Part shown: positions 1 to 5,859 of the stretch, in pieces
How the letters are laid out: the number at the start of each line of letters is the position of its first letter
Numbering within the stretch: the first letter of the stretch is position 1
From: Lysobacterales bacterium UBA2790
Lineage (GTDB): Bacteria; Pseudomonadota; Gammaproteobacteria; Xanthomonadales; Xanthomonadaceae
DNA length: 7,647 nt
Assembly: GCA_002352135.1 (NCBI GenBank)
Contig: DEHW01000194.1
Span: 1-7,647 of the forward strand
Reading direction: 5' to 3'
Notes under the pieces: model-generated
Seen by the model: the letters and a program-made list of their open reading frames with translations, nothing else
Told to the model about the DNA's origin: nothing
Databases searched by the model: none
Translations under genes and position numbers: made by a program

Positions 1-2
1 CG

Positions 3-118
3 AGCAGAGCGCGCAGGCCCACAAGGGCCGGAGGCGTCAGGGATCAAAGCCGAATGGCCGCGATTCGGCACGAAACGCGGGGCGCAGCCCGCGAGCCCGA
101 CGGCGGCACGCCGGGACG
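3..118 (+). repeat. Interspersed GC-rich direct repeat, copy 1
   Basis: This GC-rich non-coding block recurs in the same orientation at 4843-4954. Positions 23-61 match 4863-4901 at 36 of 39 bases without gaps; the rest aligns with a few indels. It contains a perfect 6-bp hairpin (CGCGGG at 76-81, CCCGCG at 88-93, 6-base loop). It may begin before the window edge. I recall very similar blocks in intergenic spaces of ICEclc/PAGI-2-type islands of beta- and gammaproteobacteria; that is memory, not a search. Confidence 0.8.
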
Positions 119-243
119 CGATGAAGACTGTCAGATAAAATAAATAAGCATCGCGTCGACGAAAGATCCCCGTGCAGCGAAGCTATTTTTTCTTTGCTGC
201 GATCATTCATGGCTCACAGCTTTGACACGACCGGAGATACGGC

Positions 244-531
244 ATGACTTTCAAAGCGGACAAATACAACCGATCGGTCAGCCTGAGCTGCCCGACATGC
301 GGTAGCACTGAGTTTTCGCACGATGGCGCTGATGGGCAGACGAGCGAGCTGTTCACTTGTGGCAACTGTGGGCTGCAGATTTCCAAGGGTGATCTCATCA
401 GAGCCAACGACGAGAACGTGCAAGCGCATGCCAAAGAGATCGGACAAGCCGTCGTCAAGGATCTTCAGAAGGAACTGCACGAATCGCTGAAGAGGGCATT
501 CCGCGGCAGCAAGAACATCAAGATCCGATGA
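244..531 (+). CDS. Small zinc-ribbon protein of unknown function
   Basis: This 95-residue protein has two cysteine pairs, C16-x2-C19 (CPTCG) and C39-x2-C42 (CGNCG), spaced as in a four-cysteine zinc ribbon. The rest is a charged helical tail (about 52-90) with hydrophobic residues at helical spacing, ending in a basic stretch. It resembles the short proteins annotated as ECs_2282-family putative zinc-binding proteins, whose function is unknown to me. The start is supported by GGAG seven bases upstream. Its TGA overlaps the ATG of the next gene (ATGA, 528-531), so the two are probably translationally coupled. Base composition is visibly less GC-rich than in the leftward genes. Zinc binding is an inference from spacing; nucleic-acid binding is possible but not shown. 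Confidence 0.85.
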   Translation: MTFKADKYNRSVSLSCPTCGSTEFSHDGADGQTSELFTCGNCGLQISKGDLIRANDENVQAHAKEIGQAVVKDLQKELHESLKRAFRGSKNIKIR

Positions 532-1004
532 TGCCCTTCCCAATCAGTGTTGGTGATGCCATCGCCATAGGCGCTCTTTTGCTGTCCGCGTATGCCACCT
601 GGACGACGTTCAGATTCAATCAGAGGCAGAACAAGTTGATTGAGAGCCAGGATCGCCTGAACAAGCTACTTCTGGAAAAAGAAACCACCGAAGTCCTCAA
701 CGTCAAGAAAGCAGACCTGGGCGCGACGTTCATCAAGATCGGCAGCAACAATAGACGGCTAAAAATCTGGAACAAGGGGAAATCGGCCGCGCGCAACGTG
801 TCTTTGTCGTTTCCCGACGGCAACGACTGCCTGGTTCAATCGGACATCGACTCGAAATTCCCGCTAGAGACACTGGACACGCTCCAGTCGGTGGAACTGA
901 TTGCCTCCATATCACTGGATAGCAAAAGCAAGCATCCCATCAAGCTGACGTGGAGCGACGATTTCAGCGATCACAACGAGAAGGTGGTCTACCCGACGAT
1001 CTGA
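528..1004 (+). CDS. Single-pass membrane protein with cytoplasmic beta-rich domain
   Basis: This 158-residue protein of unknown family starts with one hydrophobic segment (about residues 6-27), followed by a charged heptad-like helix (28-58, many Q, N, K, L) and a domain of alternating hydrophobic residues (about 60-158) that suggests a beta-sandwich. No catalytic motif is visible and there is one cysteine (C101). The arginine- and lysine-rich flank after the helix suggests that the C-terminal domain lies in the cytoplasm. The start ATG overlaps the stop of the zinc-ribbon gene, and a second in-frame ATG follows at 531. The pairing suggests that the zinc ribbon and membrane protein act together, perhaps as a membrane-linked effector and its partner; this is inference. 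It converges on the PIN-like gene with a 26-base gap. Confidence 0.8.
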   Translation: MMPFPISVGDAIAIGALLLSAYATWTTFRFNQRQNKLIESQDRLNKLLLEKETTEVLNVKKADLGATFIKIGSNNRRLKIWNKGKSAARNVSLSFPDGNDCLVQSDIDSKFPLETLDTLQSVELIASISLDSKSKHPIKLTWSDDFSDHNEKVVYPTI

Positions 1005-1030
1005 ATAGGATGCCTGCGCAAGGCCACTGC

Positions 1031-1849
1031 CTAGGAATAGAGCTGGCCCTCGGGACAGAGCAGGCCAAACCACCGCTGCAGCTTCTTTTCTCGCGTGGCG
1101 AACGATCCTTCCAGCACTCCCAACAGCAGGTAGTGTGCGTCGAGAACATCGTGCTCGATCTTCTCATAGGCTTTTCCGCTCAGTGTGTCGGGTACATGTC
1201 CGCCATAGCGGCAATATGCGTCCAACGCGAAAAGCAACTGGACCTGCTGCCAACGAAACAGCGCCCAATCCCGGGTCATGATCGTGACAGGCGGTAGTGG
1301 AAGTTCGCCCGGAGGGGCTACCAAGCTCCCGTAGAACTTCAACATGGCATCGGTATCGGTCGCGATGACATCCTCGGCGGCCTCCCGCAGCGACTGCCGC
1401 TCCGCGCTGGTGCCTTCCAGAAGATTCGGGATCAAGGTCGGGATCAGGCGTACGCGGTCAAGAAATCGTTCGACATCTTCACGGAGTTCCGCCGTCTGCT
1501 CCTGAAGCGCCTCAGCCGCCGAAGGCGGTAGCGCGTAGTTCGTGCTGGCCAGCGCTTCGTTAAACTGGAAGCGAATATCCTCGTACCGCGTAGAGGGCTT
1601 CCCGCAGGCTTCGTGCGACTCGATCTCCTGCTTCAGCAACGCCCCCATATGATGGACCAAGACTACCGGGTTCTCGGTCTTGGGAAACTTGGCGAAGCAG
1701 CGCGAGCGTCCTGGCTCTGACGACGAGATCAACTCGTAGAAAAGTACGTCGGCCATCAATAATTGGTGCGACTGCGCGAGCTGCAGGATGTGCGCCGCCG
1801 TCGATCCTTGCAGGTAGTTCTTGTCGAGAACAATCGTGGGCTTTGCCAT
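1031..1849 (-). CDS. PIN-like nuclease, partner of the RloC-like ATPase
   Basis: This 272-residue protein starts with IVLDKN (acid D9), followed by E39 in a short hydrophobic strand. Near the C-terminus is a helix with D234 and D237, followed by FATREKKL (E254). That order of acids (D, E, D, D/E) is the PIN-domain metal-binding pattern, with the last part matching the usual 'ThrAsnAsp' loop. Between E39 and D234 lies an unusually long, mainly helical insertion (about 60-215), so the protein is longer than toxin-type PIN domains. PIN proteins typically cleave RNA, some DNA. I chose the ATG at 1849: it is 10 bases after the ATPase stop, and the in-frame upstream ATG at 1969 adds 40 arginine-rich residues that only shadow the ATPase C-terminus. 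The ribosome site is weak (GGA), which fits coupling to the ATPase. Confidence 0.72.
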   Translation of the reverse strand: MAKPTIVLDKNYLQGSTAAHILQLAQSHQLLMADVLFYELISSSEPGRSRCFAKFPKTENPVVLVHHMGALLKQEIESHEACGKPSTRYEDIRFQFNEALASTNYALPPSAAEALQEQTAELREDVERFLDRVRLIPTLIPNLLEGTSAERQSLREAAEDVIATDTDAMLKFYGSLVAPPGELPLPPVTIMTRDWALFRWQQVQLLFALDAYCRYGGHVPDTLSGKAYEKIEHDVLDAHYLLLGVLEGSFATREKKLQRWFGLLCPEGQLYS

Positions 1850-1859
1850 TGATGTCCGA

Positions 1860-4499
1860 TCAGCTAAAGGTCGCCGCCTGGGGCTTGGCTTTCTCCCATG
1901 CCTTGCGCGCTGTGCCGTATTCAGCCTTGATGCGGTCCATCTGCGCCAATTCGTCAACCACGAAATCAATCGTCAACGGCACTTCGTGGAAGTCTGGCGA
2001 ATGGGAGTGAGCATCGATGTATCGGGACAACATCACCATGCGCGTGTGAACCTGTGCAGCAATGCCTTCATCAAAATACACCTGACTGAGCGTGAAGGTG
2101 ATGTTCTCCCGCCAGCGGCGCACGACATTGCCGAACAGCTTTCGCTGGATGAAGTCCTCATAGGCGGTACGCAGGCTGCCACACGCCTTCTCCAGGCTGT
2201 CGCGCTGCTTGTCGCCATCTAGCGTGCGGGCCACGTCGAGGTGCTTTCGTGCGCGATCGTGTGCAGCACCTTCGTAGTGTTCGTGAGGGAAGGCCAGGCT
2301 GTCGATGACACCTGGCTCTTCGGCCTCGCCACGCCACACGGTCCGGCCCGCGAAATCGACACCCTTATCCACCGCAGCCGTCGCCAGATAGTTCGTAAAC
2401 AGGATGTCGTGCGTAAAGACGATCACCTGCCGCTTGGCGGCTTCGTCCACCAGGCGTTGCGCGATCGCCTCTTTGCGTACATGGTCCATCGAGGTCACGG
2501 GGTCATCGAACACCACGCCCAAACAGGAACCATTGAGTTCCACTTCGGTGAGGAAGTCGGCCAGTGCCGCTGCTGTCTGTTCGCCCTCGCTCAGCACCGA
2601 AGAAGGGTCGATGCCGGCCACGCTGGCGTTGGCAATCTCAATTTTGCGATCAGTCGTTCCAGCATCGCCCGCGAAGCGGAACTGCACCGGCAGCTTCAGC
2701 TGCAGGGCGGCGCAGTTGTCCGTGAATCGCGCGATGAAGCCCTGCGCGACCAGTTCTGTGGCCAGCGCTTTCTGCTTGCTGGTCACTTCGCGTTGGGTTA
2801 CAGCAAAGCTGCGGATGCACGCATTGGCCTTCACCACCCATTTGAGGTCCGCCACCGCCGTGGCGATGGCATCGTACTGGCTGGAGAGCACCTGGCGATC
2901 GAGTAACAACCGCTCCTCGGCCATCAACGACTCCATCAGTACCTTGGGGTCCTTCTGTCGCAAGGCATCGTTGTCGGATTTCAGGCGCTCCACCAACTCC
3001 GTGATGCGTACCGAGACCGGGTCATGGTCCAGCATGCTCAAGCCAGGGTCGAAGGCACCGGCAACCGCCCGCACCAATGCTCCGATGACTTCCCGATAGC
3101 CTTCGACATGACTGGAAACCGCCGCGGCCATTGCGGCATCCACCTCAGTCAAGGTCCGGCGCGCAACACTGCCCTCGTCGAAGAAGGCTAGACTGATCTT
3201 CGACAACTTCGTGCCATACCCTGCGAGCGTTGTCTTGGCCTGGCCCAACTGCGCTTCGACATCGCTGGTTGCGAACTGATAGAAGCGGGTCAATCGTGCA
3301 AGGCCGTCTTCGTCGAGAACCTGATGGCAAAGCACGCATCGGGCCGCATCCGCCTTTGGTGGAAACGCCTCGTCAGGGTAGGCTTCGGCGTTATATGCGA
3401 TGGCTGCAGCCAGCAGGTCACGCCATGCTGCTGTGCCGATGGGCTGCACCGGCTCCTCGCCCAACTGTGCCGCTGAGAGCGCGGCTGCCTTTTCCGTCAA
3501 CGACTGAATCTGCTTGACGGCATTGATGATCTGTTCCGCGAGTGCTGGCGATACAGCCGTGTGCAAGCCGGAGAGCGATGCCTTCAGTGCGTCCAGATCG
3601 GTGATGCGCTGCTCATTCTGGCGAATGATCTCCTTGGGATCGGTGGTCCTGAGTGTCGCGAGTTGCTGGACAACCGATTCCAGGCGCGCGTGCTCCTCGT
3701 CGCCAAAGACGGCCAATGCCTTCAAGCGAACGAGGTTCGTCTGTGCCGTCAGGGTGGCCAGCAGCGTAGCGACTTCGGACGTACTGCCTGGAATCGCGAA
3801 CTTGTCCGTAGCGTGGGAACGTGGAGCGACGTCATCGCGCAACTTGCGCTGCAGCTTTCCGAAGACCTCCACCATGCGGGGAAAAACATCGAACAGATAG
3901 GGCATGACCTGGAAAGCGTTGCGCTCATCCAGATGGACACGCACGCAGGTCGAGTCGAACACCGCGAAGTTGTCGCGCAGCCGCTGGCAAGGCTCCTTGT
4001 AGACGAACGCCGTGTTGGAGCCGTCGTCGAAGGCAAACGTCGCGCTCGGCGTGGGTTGCTTGTGCTTGGCCAACTTCACATCGCCAAGAATCGCGGTTTG
4101 CTTGGAACGAGTGAAGCATGCGGCTTTCAGCACTCGCGCATAGCCGGACTTGCCCGCACCGTTGGGACCATAGATCACAGTGAGCTTGCGCCCGAAAGTC
4201 AGTGTTTCACCCGGCGCCAGGGCGTTGACGCCGGTCAGTGCGGTCATGGCGGTCACTACGCTTGCGGCCGTTGTGGGGCCGCCTTGGATCTGAGGCAAGG
4301 CAATGTCCCATGTGGCGCGTGGCATCTCCGCGGGGGCCAGTTGCTGGTCCATCAGGTACTCCCGGTAGACCTCATCCAAAGCCTCGTCCGGGAAATCGAC
4401 GGCACCGACGAGCTTGACCAGCAGGCACCGCTGCCAGTTGGAAAGCGTCTTGCCCCAAGCGGACAGCGCATCGAAGACATTGAACGCCGCTTGGGACAT
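1860..4499 (-). CDS. RloC/SMC-like ABC ATPase with zinc hook
   Basis: This 879-residue protein has a split ABC ATPase head. The N-terminal half carries Walker A GPNGAGKS (111-118), and the C-terminal half carries the signature LSEGEQ (636-641), Walker B VVFDDP (662-667) and the H-loop FTHD (695-698). Between them are helical, coiled-coil-like arms (about 205-385 and 400-600) with a CVLC zinc-hook motif at their centre (C388, C391), as in Rad50 and RloC. A helical region of about 100 residues precedes Walker A. The C-terminal 130 residues contain R777-x3-E781 and H818, loosely like the PrrC/RloC anticodon-nuclease triad. The start is firm: AAGGAG lies five bases before ATG. It forms an operon with the PIN-like gene. 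Family members act in phage defence or DNA-end sensing; that role here is inferred. Confidence 0.88.
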   Translation of the reverse strand: MSQAAFNVFDALSAWGKTLSNWQRCLLVKLVGAVDFPDEALDEVYREYLMDQQLAPAEMPRATWDIALPQIQGGPTTAASVVTAMTALTGVNALAPGETLTFGRKLTVIYGPNGAGKSGYARVLKAACFTRSKQTAILGDVKLAKHKQPTPSATFAFDDGSNTAFVYKEPCQRLRDNFAVFDSTCVRVHLDERNAFQVMPYLFDVFPRMVEVFGKLQRKLRDDVAPRSHATDKFAIPGSTSEVATLLATLTAQTNLVRLKALAVFGDEEHARLESVVQQLATLRTTDPKEIIRQNEQRITDLDALKASLSGLHTAVSPALAEQIINAVKQIQSLTEKAAALSAAQLGEEPVQPIGTAAWRDLLAAAIAYNAEAYPDEAFPPKADAARCVLCHQVLDEDGLARLTRFYQFATSDVEAQLGQAKTTLAGYGTKLSKISLAFFDEGSVARRTLTEVDAAMAAAVSSHVEGYREVIGALVRAVAGAFDPGLSMLDHDPVSVRITELVERLKSDNDALRQKDPKVLMESLMAEERLLLDRQVLSSQYDAIATAVADLKWVVKANACIRSFAVTQREVTSKQKALATELVAQGFIARFTDNCAALQLKLPVQFRFAGDAGTTDRKIEIANASVAGIDPSSVLSEGEQTAAALADFLTEVELNGSCLGVVFDDPVTSMDHVRKEAIAQRLVDEAAKRQVIVFTHDILFTNYLATAAVDKGVDFAGRTVWRGEAEEPGVIDSLAFPHEHYEGAAHDRARKHLDVARTLDGDKQRDSLEKACGSLRTAYEDFIQRKLFGNVVRRWRENITFTLSQVYFDEGIAAQVHTRMVMLSRYIDAHSHSPDFHEVPLTIDFVVDELAQMDRIKAEYGTARKAWEKAKPQAATFS

Positions 4500-4504
4500 G
4501 AAGA

Positions 4505-4510
4505 CTCCTT
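4505..4510 (-). promoter_or_regulatory. Shine-Dalgarno site of the ATPase gene
   Basis: AAGGAG on the minus strand lies five bases before the ATG at 4499. It is the strongest ribosome-binding site in the window and fixes the ATPase start. Confidence 0.75.
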
Positions 4511-4513
4511 GTT

Positions 4514-4790
4514 TTAAGCCGTCTCGACTTCGTTCACCAACTCGGGGTGGCGATCCAAGACCTTGAATAACTTCGTCAGCGCCGGCATCTTTCGTGAATT
4601 GGCGATGAAGCTGAGTTCTACGACCGCGGCATTGAGCAGCCTGCTCAAGGGAGGCATGGTCGCGCTCACGCGTGCCGACGCGGCAGCATCACGCGCGCTT
4701 TTTCAATAGCCGTGTAGTAGTTGCTAGCCGCCGCAAGTATTGATGATCGGTGCGCCGCTGTTTCATTTTGTAAGTGTACGGTGACTCCGG
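4514..4790 (-). pseudogene. Truncated, frameshifted small gene upstream of the ATPase
   Basis: Reading leftward from about 4790, one frame gives a helical stretch (SSILAAASNYYTAIEKA) that soon reaches a stop at 4668-4666. The -1 frame then continues as a plausible protein (MPPLSRLLNAAVVELSFIAN, ending HPELVNEVETA) to TAA at 4516-4514. The two frames can be joined at a run of five A (minus strand, about 4699-4703); one more A would restore a single frame. No good start codon for the first part lies between the repeat and the join. It therefore looks like the 5'-truncated, frameshifted remnant of a small gene, 14 bases before the ATPase start. The downstream frame alone could encode a 47-residue peptide from ATG at 4657, without a ribosome site. 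The family is unrecognised, and chance reading frames are possible. Confidence 0.3.
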
Positions 4791-4802
4791 ACCCTCTGTC
4801 AG
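4773..4802 (-). promoter_or_regulatory. Candidate sigma-70 promoter for the ATPase-PIN operon
   Basis: On the minus strand, CTGACA (4802-4797) and TACACT (4778-4773) are 18 bases apart. They match the -35 and -10 consensus at 5 of 6 and 4 of 6 positions. It lies in the less GC-rich gap between the repeat and the ATPase, about 270 bases before the ATPase start, and points toward it. This is a prediction from consensus only. Confidence 0.4.
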
Positions 4803-4842
4803 GCTCCCACACCCCGTCACTGCACGCACCTGTGCTTCGGCA

Positions 4843-4954
4843 AGCGGAGCGTGCAGGCTCGAAAGGGCCGGAGGCGGCAGGGGTCAAAGCAGAATGGCCG
4901 CCGCGACTCGGTGCGAGGCGGGGGGGCGCAGCCCGCGGACCCGGCGCCGGGACG
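4843..4954 (+). repeat. Interspersed GC-rich direct repeat, copy 2
   Basis: This is the second copy of the block at 3-118, in the same orientation. The best part, 4863-4901, differs at three positions (4877, 4883, 4891) from 23-61. Its GCGGG/CCCGC hairpin arms are kept, although the G run is longer. Together with copy 1 it frames about 4.7 kb of cargo. No gene is supported in it; the open frames crossing it on both strands are low-complexity and GC-driven. Confidence 0.8.
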
Positions 4955-4976
4955 GCCTATTCAGTGGAGGCGATTA

Positions 4977-5000
4977 ATTGTCGTATCACGATACGACAAT
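4977..5000. promoter_or_regulatory. Perfect 11-bp inverted repeat (operator-like or terminator hairpin)
   Basis: ATTGTCGTATC (4977-4987) and its exact reverse complement (4990-5000) are separated by AC. On the leftward transcript it starts 24 bases after the HEPN stop codon, so it could form a strong hairpin at the operon's 3' end. No U run follows, so it is not a standard intrinsic terminator. The half-site style (TTGTCGTAT with ATACGACAA) also resembles operators of type II antitoxins, although no such gene lies next to it. Confidence 0.6.
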
Positions 5001-5023
5001 CGAGCAGGACGGCATTGCGATGC

Positions 5024-5842
5024 CTACGAAAAGGACACAGCCGCTTTCTGCACGCCATCCAGTTTTCTATGGATCAGTGACACCAGGGTCAAGATGTCGA
5101 GCGCATCCTGCTCAGACATAGGCCAATTCGTCTTCGGGGCATGGGCCAAGGGATTGCGCACGGCGCCGAACAGCCCGATCAGCAGGTTCGCAAATCCTCT
5201 CTGCTCGCTCTTTTCGGACTCGGTGCTCAGTGGCCCCAAGACCAAGATTGGCTGCTGGCCCGCGAACGCCTTGTTCACCAAGTCGCCACCATCGCCGGTT
5301 AACCCCGACAATATGCGAATTCGCTCGGCGACACCCTTGCTCGCCTCGAAGACCGCATGAAAATAGTTCTCGTCCAATAGCTCGGCGCGGCAGTAGTTCA
5401 AGACCTCTGCATGGACGACCCGGCTTTCCAGCGCCGCTTTGAGACGGCCAGCGCGTGCGCGGGCTGCATCCAACGTCGTCGCCTTGTCGGCATATCCCAC
5501 CCTGCCATCGTCGCGCACATAGAAGCCCGAGAACGACAGCACGACATTGAGTTCATCGCGCAGCCAAGCAAATGTCCCAGGATCGCGCACGTAGTTCACC
5601 GGGTTCATTGCGCGGTTGATGAACATGATCAGATGGTTGCCTCGCTGATGCTTGTTCTGCACCTCGGCAAGCGCGTTGAACAACCGCTTCCACTTCGTCA
5701 TGCTCGGTGACGGGTCGGCAACCTCCATCTCTTGCAGCAGCCTCCCAATCTGCGTGCCACTCAAGCCGCGCTCGGTGTCTGCAAGCACACGGCAGGCAGC
5801 TTCAAGATGCTGCGAGCTGAACGGGTCAATTTGCGCCGCCAT
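5024..5842 (-). CDS. HEPN-domain protein, TIGR02391-like
   Basis: This 272-residue protein resembles the TIGR02391 (Hypoth_Ymh) family. The N-terminal half (about 1-110) looks like a small helical/winged domain with a conserved-looking GTQIGRLL segment and an NHLIMFINRAMNP stretch. The C-terminal half (about 140-268) is a helical HEPN domain whose motif RNPLAH (R229-x4-H234) is the RxxxxH active site of HEPN ribonucleases. HEPN effectors often cleave RNA in abortive defence or toxin systems. The start is supported by GGAGAGG a few bases upstream of ATG, 17 bases after the restriction-enzyme-like gene. It is the last gene of the four-gene operon. RNase activity is inferred from the motif. Confidence 0.82.
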   Translation of the reverse strand: MAAQIDPFSSQHLEAACRVLADTERGLSGTQIGRLLQEMEVADPSPSMTKWKRLFNALAEVQNKHQRGNHLIMFINRAMNPVNYVRDPGTFAWLRDELNVVLSFSGFYVRDDGRVGYADKATTLDAARARAGRLKAALESRVVHAEVLNYCRAELLDENYFHAVFEASKGVAERIRILSGLTGDGGDLVNKAFAGQQPILVLGPLSTESEKSEQRGFANLLIGLFGAVRNPLAHAPKTNWPMSEQDALDILTLVSLIHRKLDGVQKAAVSFS

Positions 5843-5859
5843 TGCCGACCTCTCCGCGT

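Larger units (their letters stand above)
4500..5023. other. Gene-poor spacer between the two leftward operons
   Basis: This 524-base stretch has no intact gene that I can support. From left to right it holds the ATPase ribosome site, the broken small gene, the candidate promoter, repeat copy 2 and the 24-bp palindrome that follows the HEPN gene. The part at 4690-4790 is less GC-rich than the repeat, which marks a composition boundary near 4840. Confidence 0.7.

Noticed and set aside
1005..1030. Terminator between the convergent genes
   Set aside because: Only a 4-bp GCCT/AGGC stem is visible and there is no U run on either strand.
1850..1969. Longer 312-residue version of the PIN-like protein
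   Set aside because: The extra 40 residues overlap the ATPase C-terminus, are Arg/Trp-rich, and precede the natural start of the first PIN strand; ATG at 1849 is 10 bases after the ATPase stop.
3561..4517. A 318-codon rightward open frame, with similar long rightward frames at 2241-2906 and 2404-3099
   Set aside because: They lie opposite the well-supported ATPase gene, have Gln/Arg/His-rich shadow composition and no family motif, and are typical antisense frames of high-GC coding DNA.
4666..5360. Open frames crossing repeat copy 2 (4666-4887 leftward, 4721-5080 and 4851-5360 rightward)
   Set aside because: They run through the non-coding GC-rich repeat or antisense to the HEPN gene and show no coherent protein features beyond the short remnant listed separately.
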